Positions 1 to 8,635 of a DNA stretch of 64,000 bases are shown in pieces. The first letter of the stretch is position 1. Every line of letters begins with the position of its first letter. The DNA lies in assembly GCA_052168355.1 (NCBI GenBank), contig JBQLZQ010000068.1, forward strand, positions 71,003-135,002, read 5' to 3'. Position numbers and translations under genes: made by a program. The stretch comes from JBQLZQ01 sp052168355 (GTDB taxonomy: Bacteria > Pseudomonadota > Alphaproteobacteria > DSM-16000 > Inquilinaceae). The notes below the pieces were generated by a model. That model saw only the letters and a program-made list of their open reading frames with translations, had not been told where the DNA came from and searched no databases.

Positions 1-116
1 ACGAACCGCTCCCGCGGCAGGTTCAGCATGGCTGTCAGCAATAGGGGATTGGTCACCTTGTTGGGCCGGATCTGGCTTTCCACCATATTGGTCCGGGCCT
101 GGGTGTAATCCATCAT
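1..116 (-). CDS. pcm: Protein-L-isoaspartate O-methyltransferase, N-terminal fragment
   Basis: Only the first 38 or so codons lie in the window; the rest runs off the left edge. The visible residues include an MVESQIR stretch followed by PNKVTNP and LPRERF, the usual start of the PCMT family. Members use S-adenosylmethionine to methylate isoaspartyl residues for repair of aged proteins. Many alphaproteobacterial members of this branch lack proven repair activity, so the family name is safer than the function. Two adjacent ATG codons (116-114 and 113-111) could both start it; homologues usually begin MDY, which fits the second. A promoter with a flanking dyad lies upstream at 175-219. Confidence 0.75.
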   Translation of the reverse strand, partial: MMDYTQARTNMVESQIRPNKVTNPLLLTAMLNLPRERF

Positions 117-174
117 GGTCGGCTCAATCTGCGGTTGTGGCGGCAGCCTTCCTGCCCCGAACGGTCTTCCGCCG

Positions 175-219
175 CTGTTGTTCCAGCCTTATACCTACTG
201 GCATCGGTCAGAACAACAG
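175..219. promoter_or_regulatory. Inverted repeat flanking the pcm promoter
   Basis: CTGTTGTTC at 175-183 is the exact reverse complement of GAACAACAG at 211-219, with 27 bases between. One arm covers the -35 box of the pcm promoter and the other sits just past its -10 box. This is the geometry of a two-half-site operator, but no regulator can be named. Confidence 0.4.
188..216 (-). promoter_or_regulatory. Candidate sigma70 promoter of pcm
   Basis: Reading the minus strand, TTGTTC (216-211) and TATAAG (193-188) are separated by exactly 17 bases, close to the vegetative consensus. The predicted start near 181 would leave a leader of about 65 bases before the pcm ATG. No comparable -10 box is seen on the plus strand. 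Confidence 0.5.
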
Positions 220-299
220 CCGCTGCGGTCGGCCCGCCCGGTCGCGCGGCTTGACCGTCCGGCGCGGCCGCCGCTATACACGGGGCCCGGCCTCGACGG

Positions 300-373
300 G
301 GCGCGATGGCTGAGTGGTCAGGCACCGGACTGCAAATCCGTGTACGCCGGTTCGATTCCGGCTCGCGCCTCCA
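300..373 (+). tRNA. tRNA-Cys (GCA)
   Basis: Cloverleaf with acceptor stem GGCGCGA (300-306) paired to TCGCGCC (363-369), anticodon GCA at 332-334, a GGTTCGATTCC T arm and an encoded CCA at 371-373. The first pair of the anticodon stem is mismatched, the rest pairs well. Confidence 0.95.
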
Positions 374-479
374 GGGGCCGGCGCGGAAGTGGGCCGGCGC
401 GGAGGGGGTAGCCCTGGTGACCCGCCTTTGCTATAAACCGCGTCCGTTTGGGGTGCCGCGTGCGGCGCCGTGGGTCTGT

Positions 480-555
480 TCCCTGGTAGCTCAGTTGGTA
501 GAGCAGGTGACTGTTAATCACCGGGTCGCTGGTTCGAGTCCGGCCCAGGGAGCCA
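480..555 (+). tRNA. tRNA-Asn (GTT)
   Basis: Acceptor stem TCCCTGG (480-486) pairs perfectly with CCAGGGA (545-551). The anticodon loop holds GTT at 513-515 between GGTGA and TCACC, and CCA is encoded at 553-555. It follows the tRNA-Cys by about 106 bases on the same strand. Confidence 0.97.
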
Positions 556-728
556 ACCCCTTCTAAAGACAAAGCGATTGGCCCGAACGTCCGGCGTGGC
601 TGCAGCTCTGACGGGGCCGGCGAGGTCGATCGTCTCTCGGGGCTGGCCCGGCCGGAATTGGACGAATTCGGACATCATCATCGCGCCGCCTCTCGCATCG
701 GCGGGGCCGGGATGGTACGTGCAACCCC

Positions 729-1385
729 ATGCTCGACTTTGAAACCTGCAACCAGGCCCGGCTTCGACGCGATCCCGCGTTCGACGGTCTGTTCTATGTC
801 GCGGTAAAGACCACCAGCATCTATTGCCGCCCGGTGTGCGCGGTCAAACAGCCGCTCACCAAGAATGTCTGCTTCTACCCCAGCGCCGCGGCGGCGGAGC
901 GGGCCGGGTATCGCCCGTGCCTACGGTGCCGGCCCGAAACGGCGCCGTTCTGCCCGGCCTGGAACGGCACCAGGACGACCGTGGAGCGCGCGCTGCGGCT
1001 GATGGAGAACGGTGCTCTCGACCTCGGCCGTGTGGAGGATCTCGCGGCCAGGCTCGGCGTCGGGCCACGCCATCTGTCGCGGCTGTTCAAGACGCATCTG
1101 GGCGCCTCCCCCACCCAGACGGCCAGAACCTTGCGCATCCAACGGGCCAAACGGCTGTTGGACGACACCGATCTGACCATGACGGAGGTCGCCCACCGGG
1201 CCGGGTTCGGCAGCCTGCGGCGGTTCAACGCCGCGTTCTCAGACTTGTACGGCCGGCCACCCTCCTCCATCCGAAGGCAGAAGCGGGGGGGTGCCGCCGA
1301 TCCATGGGGATACGTCGCGTCCCGCGGTATGATGATTTTTCCGCCGGCGCCGGCCGACGATCACGAACGGAGAATGAGACCGTGA
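729..1385 (+). CDS. Ada-type zinc/methyl-acceptor domain fused to AraC helix-turn-helix (AdaA-like)
   Basis: 218 residues. The N-terminal Ada metal-binding domain (about 1-75) keeps all four zinc cysteines, Cys33, Cys37, Cys64 and Cys67; in E. coli Ada the equivalent of the first takes methyl groups from DNA phosphotriesters. An AraC-family helix-turn-helix follows (about 84-185, with MTEVAHRAGF as the second motif). The protein ends there: the O6-methylguanine methyltransferase domain of Ada and the glycosylase domain of Ada-AlkA fusions are both missing, as in Bacillus AdaA. It should therefore sense methylation and activate transcription, with at most phosphotriester repair. Its TGA overlaps the GTG of the next gene, so the two are probably coexpressed. 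The upstream ribosome site is weak. Confidence 0.8.
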   Translation: MLDFETCNQARLRRDPAFDGLFYVAVKTTSIYCRPVCAVKQPLTKNVCFYPSAAAAERAGYRPCLRCRPETAPFCPAWNGTRTTVERALRLMENGALDLGRVEDLAARLGVGPRHLSRLFKTHLGASPTQTARTLRIQRAKRLLDDTDLTMTEVAHRAGFGSLRRFNAAFSDLYGRPPSSIRRQKRGGAADPWGYVASRGMMIFPPAPADDHERRMRP

Positions 1386-2164
1386 CACAGGCCGACAGAG
1401 CCAGAAAGTTCGCCGAGCTCCACGTGCCGGGCGCTCCGCTGACGCTCTACAATATCTGGGATGCCGGCGGCGCCAAGGCCGTGGCCGAGGCCGGCGCGCA
1501 AGCGATCGCCACGGGCAGCTGGTCGGTGGCCGCCGCCCAAGGCTATGCGGATGGCGAGGCGATCCCGCTGGACTTCCTGCTGCGGATCGCGGCGCGGATC
1601 GTGGCGACCGTGGATCTGCCGGTGACGGTGGATTTCGAGGGCGGTTACGCCGAGGCCCCGGACGATGTCGCCGCGAACGTCGCCCGCCTCATCGCCTCGG
1701 GTGTCATTGGGCTCAACTTCGAGGACCGGGTGGTCGGGGGATCCGGTCTGCATGCGGTCGACGCCCAGTCGGCCAGAGTGGCGGCAATACGCCGCGCGGC
1801 GAAGGCCGAGAACGTACCGTTCTTTATCAACGCGCGGACGGATCTCTTCCTGAAGGAAAAAGACCGGACCCGGCACGGGGACCTCCTCGCGGAAACCAGG
1901 GACCGCGCCGCCGCCTATGCCGAGGCGGGCGCCAGCGGCTTTTTCGTCCCCGGCCTCGTCGATCCGGATCTCATCGGCGCGATCTGCGCGGCGGTCGCGC
2001 TGCCGGTCAACGTCATGATGCTGGATGGCACGCCCTCGCCCGAAACCCTGGCCTCCCTGGGAGTCGCGCGGATCAGCTACGGGCCACGGCCCTATGTCGA
2101 GGCCGTCGCCGACCTGAAAACGCGGTATGGTGAAGCCATGGGCGCCCGGCGGCACGTGCCGTAA
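1382..2164 (+). CDS. Isocitrate lyase/phosphoenolpyruvate mutase family protein
   Basis: 260 residues from a GTG at 1382, preceded by GGAGA at 1369-1373 and overlapping the stop of the Ada-like gene. The TIM-barrel family signature is visible: WDAGGAK near the N-terminus, VDFEGGY, then LNFEDRV and INARTD, residues that bind Mg2+ and the oxyacid substrate. The family cleaves or rearranges 2-methylisocitrate, isocitrate, oxaloacetate or phosphonopyruvate. The KKCGH-type catalytic loop of true isocitrate lyases is not seen, so this is one of the generic PEP mutase-like lyases. Pairing with an alkylation-sensing regulator is odd and gives no clear clue to the substrate. Confidence 0.8.
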   Translation: MTQADRARKFAELHVPGAPLTLYNIWDAGGAKAVAEAGAQAIATGSWSVAAAQGYADGEAIPLDFLLRIAARIVATVDLPVTVDFEGGYAEAPDDVAANVARLIASGVIGLNFEDRVVGGSGLHAVDAQSARVAAIRRAAKAENVPFFINARTDLFLKEKDRTRHGDLLAETRDRAAAYAEAGASGFFVPGLVDPDLIGAICAAVALPVNVMMLDGTPSPETLASLGVARISYGPRPYVEAVADLKTRYGEAMGARRHVP

Positions 2165-2179
2165 GACGGTCTTCCGGCC

Positions 2180-2413
2180 TCACCGCTCGTAGTAGTCGTC
2201 GTAGGCCGGCGCGTCCCGGATCAGTTCGAACCGATCGGGGTCGAGCAGCACCGAGCACGAGAAAGTCCGCCGTTCGGTCGGATCGTTGAGGGCATGCAGA
2301 CGGGCGTGCGGCACGGTCGAGCCGTCCACCGACACGGACTCGACCACCCAGACGTACGCCCAGGCCTTGCGGGCGCGGTACCGCTGTCCAGGCTGAACGA
2401 CCTGCTTAGCCAT
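2180..2413 (-). CDS. Conserved small hypothetical protein
   Basis: 77 residues, no signal peptide or membrane segment. It begins MAKQVVQPGQRYRAR and is rich in aromatic and charged residues, with a DDYYER tail. AAGGCGG lies about seven bases before the ATG, which supports translation. Small single-domain proteins of this form are common in alphaproteobacteria, but I know of no assigned function. It lies downstream of the peptide ABC operon on the same strand after a 127-base gap and converges with the PEP mutase-like gene. Confidence 0.6.
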   Translation of the reverse strand: MAKQVVQPGQRYRARKAWAYVWVVESVSVDGSTVPHARLHALNDPTERRTFSCSVLLDPDRFELIRDAPAYDDYYER

Positions 2414-2540
2414 GATACGCCGCCTTTTCAGAATTGCTTGGTCGAGGGCTCTTCACGATATGACGGCGGCCCCTTCAAGCGTCGAACTATGCACCCGACG
2501 GCGGCCAAAGTATGACGAAATCGACGTGGCGCCGAATCGT

Positions 2541-4658
2541 TTATTCGGCCGCCTCGGCCTGCATGATCACCGGCCCGACGGCGGTCAGCTCGTCCAGCGG
2601 GATATGGCATTGGATGGTATGGCCGGTGACGGCGGTGACCTGCGGCGGCTTCTGCTGCTCGCAGATGGCGCCGATCTTGCGCGGGCACCGCGTGTGGAAC
2701 GGACACCCCGGCGGCGGGTTGAGCACGCTGGGAGGCGGCCCCTCCAGGATGATGCGCTTCTTGGTGACCGTGGTGTCGGCCACCGGCGCGGCCGACAGCA
2801 GCGCCTCGGTGTAGGGATGATAGGGCGGCGCGAACACCTGGTCGGTGGTGCCCTGCTCGACGATCTGGCCAAGATACATCACCACCACCCGGTCGGCGAT
2901 ATAGCGGACCACGCCCAGATCATGGCTGATGAACAGCATGGAGGTCTCGGATTCGCGCTGGATGTCCATGAGCAACCCGGTCACGGCGGCCGAAACCGAG
3001 ACGTCCAGAGCCGACACCGGCTCGTCGGCGACGACCATGGCCGGATTGCCGGCGAACGCCCGGGCGATCCCGATGCGCTGTTTCTGACCGCCCGAAAGCT
3101 GCCGCGGCTTTCGTTCGGTGAATTCCCGCGGCAGCTTGACCAGGTCGAGAAGATGGAGCACCCGGGCCTCGATCTTGGCGCGGTCGGTCTCGATCCCGAA
3201 CTTGCGGATGACCCGTCCGATCTGCTGCCCGATGGTCATGCTGGGGTTCAGGGTTTCGTTGGGGTTCTGAAACACCATCTGCAGACTGCCCAACTGCGCG
3301 GCCGACCGGTCGCCGACCGCGACCTGGGAGATTTCGTCGCCGCGGAACACCAGCGATCCCTTGGTCGCCGTCTCCAGACCCAGCAGCACCTTGGCCAAGG
3401 TCGACTTGCCGCATCCAGACTCTCCAACGATGGCGACCGTCTGGCTGGCGCGGGCTTCGAAGGACAGGGACTCGTTGGCCTTGACGTATCGGGTGCCGGC
3501 CCCTGACAACAGCGCCCGAAGCGACCGCTCCTTCACGGGGTAGTATTTCTGCATGGCATCGCTGCGCAGCACCACGGGCCCCGGTTCCGTCGTCATGGGC
3601 GCCGGTTCCATGTCCTGCGCCGAGGCCCAGTCGATCGCTTGCCAACGGACGCACCGCACCCCGTGATGAGGCTGATCGGGGACGGTGGACAACGGGATCG
3701 ACCCCCGGTCGCACTGTCCGGCGACCGCGAAATCGCAGCGCGGGGCGAAGTTGCAACCGGGCGGCCTTTTATGCGGCAAGGGAAGCTGGCCTCGGATCGG
3801 CGCCAGCGGCCGGATGTTCTTGTCGCGGTACGGGCTCGGGATGCAGCAGAACAATCCATGGGTATAGGGGTGACGCGGCTTGTCGAAGATGTCGGCGATG
3901 TCGCCCGTTTCCACCACCTCACCGGAATACATCACGCACACACGGCTGCAGGTCTCCAGGATCAGCCCCAGATTATGGCTGATGTAGAGCATGGCCGTGC
4001 CGGATGTGCGCGCGATCTCCCCGATCAGTTCGACGATGCCGGCCTCGACCGTGACGTCGAGCGCCGTCGTCGGTTCGTCCAGAAGCAACAGCGACGGTTT
4101 GGACAGCAGCGCCATGGCGATCACCACACGCTGCTGCTGACCGCCGGAAATCTGATGGGGATAGGCGGCCATCACCCGTTCGGGATCGGGCAGCCTGACC
4201 AGGGTCAGCATCTCCATGGCCCGCGCATGCGCGTCCGCTTCGGTGCATCCCGGTTCGTGGGCCAGCGGTACTTCCATGAGCTGGCGGCCCAGGGTCATGC
4301 TGGGGTTCAGCGCCGCCATCGGTTCCTGATAGACCATGGCGATGTCGCCGCCGCGGATGGCCCGCACCTCGTCGGCCGACATGTCCGCCATGTCGCGCCC
4401 CTTGAACGCGATGGAGCCGCCGACGATCCGGCCGCTGCCGCCCAGATAGCGCATGATGGCCATGGCCACCGTCGACTTGCCGCACCCGGACTCGCCGACC
4501 AGCCCCACCGCCTCGCCCGGACGCAGGGTCAGGTCGAAATTGAGGATCGCCGGCACCTCTCCCGCCCGTGAGAAATAGGAAACGGCCAGGTCCCGGATTT
4601 CGAGAAGCGGCGGCTCCTCCTCGCCGGTGGATGGATCGGTCGTGGCACGATGGATCAT
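2541..4658 (-). CDS. Fused double ATPase of a peptide ABC transporter (DppD-DppF type)
   Basis: 705 residues, twice the usual length, because two complete ATPases are joined. The first has Walker A GESGCGKST at 55-63, signature ISGGQQQR and Walker B LLLLDEPTT. The second, from about residue 365, repeats Walker A GESGCGKST, then LSGGQKQR and VVADEPVSAL. Each half ends with the oligopeptide-transporter C-terminal motif (PPGCNFAPRC and PPGCPFHTRC), typical of DppD/OppD and DppF/OppF. The fused chain should act as a built-in heterodimer powering the two permeases encoded next to it. A small hairpin (GCCGAAT/ATTCGGC, 2531-2549) overlaps the stop codon but lacks a T run. Confidence 0.92.
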   Translation of the reverse strand: MIHRATTDPSTGEEEPPLLEIRDLAVSYFSRAGEVPAILNFDLTLRPGEAVGLVGESGCGKSTVAMAIMRYLGGSGRIVGGSIAFKGRDMADMSADEVRAIRGGDIAMVYQEPMAALNPSMTLGRQLMEVPLAHEPGCTEADAHARAMEMLTLVRLPDPERVMAAYPHQISGGQQQRVVIAMALLSKPSLLLLDEPTTALDVTVEAGIVELIGEIARTSGTAMLYISHNLGLILETCSRVCVMYSGEVVETGDIADIFDKPRHPYTHGLFCCIPSPYRDKNIRPLAPIRGQLPLPHKRPPGCNFAPRCDFAVAGQCDRGSIPLSTVPDQPHHGVRCVRWQAIDWASAQDMEPAPMTTEPGPVVLRSDAMQKYYPVKERSLRALLSGAGTRYVKANESLSFEARASQTVAIVGESGCGKSTLAKVLLGLETATKGSLVFRGDEISQVAVGDRSAAQLGSLQMVFQNPNETLNPSMTIGQQIGRVIRKFGIETDRAKIEARVLHLLDLVKLPREFTERKPRQLSGGQKQRIGIARAFAGNPAMVVADEPVSALDVSVSAAVTGLLMDIQRESETSMLFISHDLGVVRYIADRVVVMYLGQIVEQGTTDQVFAPPYHPYTEALLSAAPVADTTVTKKRIILEGPPPSVLNPPPGCPFHTRCPRKIGAICEQQKPPQVTAVTGHTIQCHIPLDELTAVGPVIMQAEAAE

Positions 4659-4664
4659 GGCCGG

Positions 4665-5558
4665 TCAGTCCTTCAGCGAGATTTCCCGCAGGCCGTCGGC
4701 CAGGAGGTTCAGGCCCAGCACAAGGGATGAAATGGCCAGGCAGGGAAAGACGGCCATGTGAGGGGCGAACAGGGCCATCGAACGGGTCTGGTTGACCATC
4801 CCGCCCCAATCGGGGTCGGGCGGCGGCAGGCCAAGGCCGAGGAACCCCAACACGCCGATGGTAATGATCGTGTACCCCAGGCGCAGGCAGGCATCGACGA
4901 TCAGGGGACCGCGCGCGTTGGGCAGAATTTCCACGAACATGATGTACCAGGCGCTTTCGCCTCGTGTCTGGGCGGCGGCGACATAGTCCCTGTTGCGCAG
5001 GTCCAGGACCAGACCGCGGACGATGCGCATGATGCCGGGACCGCTGGCGAACGTCACCGCCAGGATGATGTTGACCCCGGAGGCGCCGAACGTGGTGATG
5101 ATGACGACATAGAGCACCAGGATCGGGAACGACAGGATGATGTCGCCGATCCGGCTGAGCACGTCGTCGACCCACCCGCGCAGATACCCGGCCGCCAGAC
5201 CCATCGTGACACCGACGGCATAGGCCGCGCCGGTGGCGATCGGGGCGAAGAACAGGACGCGCCGGGCGCCGAAGATGATGCGTGACAGGATATCCCGGCC
5301 CAGATGGTCGGTGCCCAGCCAAAACGTTCCGCCGTCCGGCGCCGCTGTTCCCGGCGGCGCGAAGGGGACGATCTGGACATTCGGTTCGAAGGGCGCCAGC
5401 CACGGTGCCAGCAGCGCGACCATCACCCAGAAGACGACGATGGCCAGCCCGATCATGCCCACCCAGCTTTCCCGGATCAGACCGACCGTGCCCAGGGCGC
5501 GCGAGATCCGGCCGGGGCGGGCCTCCATCGCCGGAGCGGTTTCGTCTGTCGCGGCCAT
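4665..5558 (-). CDS. Peptide ABC transporter permease (DppC type)
   Basis: 297 residues with about six hydrophobic segments. The first follows a charged N-terminus and is followed by an acidic-poor periplasmic stretch containing GTDHLGRD, the hallmark of DppC/OppC proteins. The coupling loop that contacts the ATPase is present (YVAAAQTRGES, then ARGPLIVDACL). The ATG at 5558 overlaps by one base the TGA of the DppB-type gene, indicating translational coupling. Six bases separate its stop from the ATPase gene. Confidence 0.9.
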   Translation of the reverse strand: MAATDETAPAMEARPGRISRALGTVGLIRESWVGMIGLAIVVFWVMVALLAPWLAPFEPNVQIVPFAPPGTAAPDGGTFWLGTDHLGRDILSRIIFGARRVLFFAPIATGAAYAVGVTMGLAAGYLRGWVDDVLSRIGDIILSFPILVLYVVIITTFGASGVNIILAVTFASGPGIMRIVRGLVLDLRNRDYVAAAQTRGESAWYIMFVEILPNARGPLIVDACLRLGYTIITIGVLGFLGLGLPPPDPDWGGMVNQTRSMALFAPHMAVFPCLAISSLVLGLNLLADGLREISLKD

Positions 5559-6490
5559 CAGGTGAACCGTATGCGGGGGTTGAGGTAGGTATAGCCGATG
5601 TCGGCGATGGTCTGGGTTCCCACGGCGACAAAGACGGCGATCATGGCGCAGGCCTGGATCACATAGATGTCCTGGTTCAGCGACGCCTCCAGCACCAGGG
5701 CGCCGAAGCCTTTGTAGGCGAAGAAGAACTCGACCACGATGACGCCGGACAACAGCCAGTTGATCTGCAGGATGATGACCGTGAACGGGGCGATCAGAGC
5801 GTTGCGGACCGCGTGCCGCATGACGACCTGGCGGTACGGGAGGCCCTTCAACACGGCCGTGCGGATATAGGGGCTTTGCATGACGTCGGCCATGGAGGCG
5901 CGCATCATGCGGGCAATGTACCCGAACCCGTAGAGCACGAGCACCAGGACCGGCAGGACGAGCTGATTTGCCGCGAACCCTTCCGACATGGCGCTGGTGC
6001 CGGGCAGCAGACCCAGCCAGAAGACGAAGATGAACGACAGCAGCACGGCACTGGCAAATTCGGGGACCGACGTGGTGATGACCGAAGTGATGGTGATGGC
6101 GCGGTCGCGGGTCGAACCCTCCCGCATTCCCGCCAGGACGCCGAAAGCCAGACCCAACGGCACCATGACCGCGAAAACGCAGGCTCCCAGCAGGGCGGTG
6201 TTGGCCAGCCGCGGCCAGAGGACGTCCGCAACGGGTACCTTGAAGCGGATCGACTCGCCGAAATCGCCGATCGCCATACCGCCCAGCCAGCGCAGGTAAC
6301 GCACATGCAACGGGTCGAAGTAGCCGTTCCGTTCCAGCCAGAGATCACGTTGCTCGGGGGACGTGTACGGCCCCAGCACCTTAACGGCGACGGATTCGCC
6401 GTTGATTTCCAGCAGCAGAAACAACAGCACGGACACCACCAGCATGGTGACCAGCATGTAAGCCAAGCGTTTAGTCAGAAAAATCAGCAC
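5558..6490 (-). CDS. Peptide ABC transporter permease (DppB type)
   Basis: 310 residues from a GTG. The opening MLIFLTKRLAYMLVTMLVVS is the standard first membrane helix of DppB/OppB proteins, and five more helices follow. The cytoplasmic coupling loop reads YIRTAVLKGLPYRQVVMRH, matching the family EAA loop. It forms the other half of the membrane channel with the DppC-type protein. The substrate-binding protein gene ends 112 bases upstream, a gap that may allow the binding protein to be made in excess. Confidence 0.9.
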   Translation of the reverse strand: MLIFLTKRLAYMLVTMLVVSVLLFLLLEINGESVAVKVLGPYTSPEQRDLWLERNGYFDPLHVRYLRWLGGMAIGDFGESIRFKVPVADVLWPRLANTALLGACVFAVMVPLGLAFGVLAGMREGSTRDRAITITSVITTSVPEFASAVLLSFIFVFWLGLLPGTSAMSEGFAANQLVLPVLVLVLYGFGYIARMMRASMADVMQSPYIRTAVLKGLPYRQVVMRHAVRNALIAPFTVIILQINWLLSGVIVVEFFFAYKGFGALVLEASLNQDIYVIQACAMIAVFVAVGTQTIADIGYTYLNPRIRFT

Positions 6491-6602
6491 AGGCCGCCTC
6501 GAGCCGTGGTGCGCCTGGGCGAAGGAAACTGTCTATCCATGGTCGATGCCGATACGGGGGGAGGAGCGGCCGCCTGGCCTGCGACCGCGCCCCCCTGCCC
6601 GA

Positions 6603-8219
6603 TCAAGCCAGCCAGACCTTATGAAAATGATGCTCGTAGGACGGTTGGATCTCGAACCCCTTCACGTTCTGTGAGCCGGCGGTGGCGATGGCGCGCCAAT
6701 AGGGCTGGATGATGACCGAATCGTCCTGCAGGATCCGCTCGAGCCGTTCCATGACCACGCGCCGTTCATCGGCATCGATGATGCCCATGGCCAGGTCAAG
6801 CTGCGCGTCGAACTCAGGGTTCGAATAGGAGGATTCGTTCCACTCCGCGCCGCTGCGGTAGCCGACATTGAGAACCTGAACGCCCAACGGCCGACTGGTC
6901 CAGGAGGTGAAGCCGAACGGCGCCGTCATCCAGCGGTCCCAGTAGGTTCCCCCGGGCATGATGTTCACCGACAGGTTGATCCCCGCCGGACGCAGCATCT
7001 CCGCGATGACCTGACAGGTATTCGGCTCCCAGGCCGGTGCCGCGACGCAATCGATGGTGATGTCCAGGCCATCGGCGTATCCGGCCTCCGCCAGCAGCCG
7101 CTTTGCTTCGTCGTAGTCCTGCTGCGGTTTGGGGAGCTCGACGTATTCCGGGTGCACGGGCGCGACATGGTGATCCTCGCCGGGTTGACCGCGCCCCTGA
7201 TAGGCGAGCTCGAGGATCCTGTCGTGGTCGATGCAGGCTCGAACCGCCTTGCGCACGAGCACGTTATCGAACGGCGGTTCTGTAACCTTCATGCGGGCCA
7301 CACCGGTCTGCGCCGTCACGACCTCATAGAGGACAAGGTTGGGAATGTTGGCGACGGCCGGCACCTGGTCGACGTTGAGCCGGTCAAGCAGATCGACCTG
7401 TCCGGAGGCAAGGGCAGCGAGCCCGGCGGCGGGGTCGTCGCCGTGGTCGATATAGACGATGCTGTCGAGATAGACCTCTCCGCCCCACCATTCGCCGGCG
7501 GGACGGCGGGTCAGCACGGCCCGTTCACCCACGGAGAACTCTGTCAGCAGAAACGGGCCCGTGCCGATCGGGTTTTCGACCAGGTTGCCGCCGTCGGCCT
7601 GGAAATTCCGATGCACCAAAAGCGCGGGGTAGTCGCCCATGCTCTCCGGCAGCGCCAGGTCGGCGGTCGAAAGCGTGAACCGCACGGTCTTGTCGTCGAC
7701 CTTTTCCACTGCCTCGACGGCGGCAAACCGGTTCTTGTTGGAAGAGCCCGTCTCCGGATCGAGCCAACGCTCGAAGTTGTAAATCACGTCCTCGGCGATG
7801 AAATCGTCGCCATTGTTCCACCTTGCGTTGGGCTGCAGCCGGAAGGTCCAGGTTTTCAGGTCTTCGGACGCTTCCCACCCCGCCGCGAGATGGGGACGAG
7901 TGATGTTGTCGGGGCCAACGATGGTCAGCGACTCGATGACCTGACGCGCGACATTCGCCTTCTGCGACCAGTCATAGGTGGCCGGATCGCTCATCTCCTG
8001 AACGAACATCGATACCCGCAGGGTGCCACCGGACTGAGGTTCCTGCGCCTGGGCCGCGGGCGCCACGGCTCCACCGGCTATGCCGTAGGCGGCCGTTGCC
8101 GACAGCCCCAACAGAGTCGTCGTTCGCAAGAATTCGCGTCGGTCGAGCCGTCCAGCCTCGAAGTCACCAACCAGTTTTGGGATCGCTGAGTGGATCTTCC
8201 CTAAATCGTCTTTGCTCAC
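6603..8219 (-). CDS. Peptide/solute ABC transporter substrate-binding protein, Tat-exported
   Basis: 538 residues of the family 5 (DppA/OppA) periplasmic binding proteins. A long N-region precedes DRREFLRTT, a twin-arginine signal, then a hydrophobic stretch ending AAQAQ, so export is probably by Tat as a folded protein. The mature part carries the family signature around WTFRLQPNARWNNGD. It starts at GTG 8219 with GGAG eight bases upstream. It is the first gene of the operon; the ligand cannot be told from sequence and may be peptides or other solutes such as nickel chelates or sugars. A perfect dyad lies about 70 bases upstream. Confidence 0.9.
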   Translation of the reverse strand: MSKDDLGKIHSAIPKLVGDFEAGRLDRREFLRTTTLLGLSATAAYGIAGGAVAPAAQAQEPQSGGTLRVSMFVQEMSDPATYDWSQKANVARQVIESLTIVGPDNITRPHLAAGWEASEDLKTWTFRLQPNARWNNGDDFIAEDVIYNFERWLDPETGSSNKNRFAAVEAVEKVDDKTVRFTLSTADLALPESMGDYPALLVHRNFQADGGNLVENPIGTGPFLLTEFSVGERAVLTRRPAGEWWGGEVYLDSIVYIDHGDDPAAGLAALASGQVDLLDRLNVDQVPAVANIPNLVLYEVVTAQTGVARMKVTEPPFDNVLVRKAVRACIDHDRILELAYQGRGQPGEDHHVAPVHPEYVELPKPQQDYDEAKRLLAEAGYADGLDITIDCVAAPAWEPNTCQVIAEMLRPAGINLSVNIMPGGTYWDRWMTAPFGFTSWTSRPLGVQVLNVGYRSGAEWNESSYSNPEFDAQLDLAMGIIDADERRVVMERLERILQDDSVIIQPYWRAIATAGSQNVKGFEIQPSYEHHFHKVWLA

Positions 8220-8574
8220 AGCCTCGCTCCGTTATTCTGCTCGTTCTTCGGTGGGTGAAATGTATCTAGACATCAATACCTTCCGTATTGTGCATTTTGT
8301 TTGGTAATGCACGAACGCGTTAGGATTGAGATCTGACGGTCGGATAGTGAATTGGAGGATGTTTATAGTAGGGTGCGCTTCCCCGGTGTCAAACCAAAAG
8401 CCGGCAGAACCAGCGGAGACGCGGCCGCGACGGCCGGCGCCATCCTCGTTCACGGATTCGGGTAAACCAAACAGGGCCAAGGAATGAGACGCCAATCCGC
8501 CTGCCCATTCGGAACAAGCCCGCATGTAGGGACAAGAGGATCATAGGGATGACGGGCTTCAACTAAAATTTATC
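8220..8574. other. Non-coding gap between the divergent peptide operon and Nudix genes
   Basis: About 355 bases with no convincing gene, noticeably richer in A+T near both ends than its surroundings. It holds the perfect dyad at 8290-8312. An open frame on the minus strand (8525-8232) lacks a ribosome site and any recognisable family, so it was not called. Promoters for both flanking operons should lie here or just after it. Confidence 0.6.
8290..8312. promoter_or_regulatory. Operator-like perfect dyad upstream of the peptide ABC operon
   Basis: GTGCATT (8290-8296) and AATGCAC (8306-8312) are exact reverse complements with nine bases between, inside an A+T-rich stretch. It sits 71 bases before the GTG of the binding-protein gene, a normal place for a repressor or activator. 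There is no T run, so a terminator is unlikely. Confidence 0.5.
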
Positions 8575-8604
8575 TTGCAATTTATTAAACTTCGTTTGTA
8601 GATT
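8575..8604 (+). promoter_or_regulatory. Candidate promoter of the Nudix gene pair
   Basis: TTGCAA (8575-8580) and TAGATT (8599-8604) are 18 bases apart in an A+T-rich patch. The predicted start near 8611 leaves a leader of about 25 bases that contains the ribosome site AAGGA (8625-8629). Confidence 0.5.
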
Positions 8605-8635
8605 GCCTTATATCAGTCCTGCCGAAGGATATCCC

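Noticed and set aside
2531..2549. Hairpin at the end of the fused peptide ATPase gene as a terminator
   Set aside because: The stem is good (7 pairs) but overlaps the stop codon and has no T run in the minus direction.
8232..8525. Minus-strand frame of 97 codons in the gap before the Nudix genes
   Set aside because: No ribosome site, no recognisable family, and it overlaps the promoter region and dyad.
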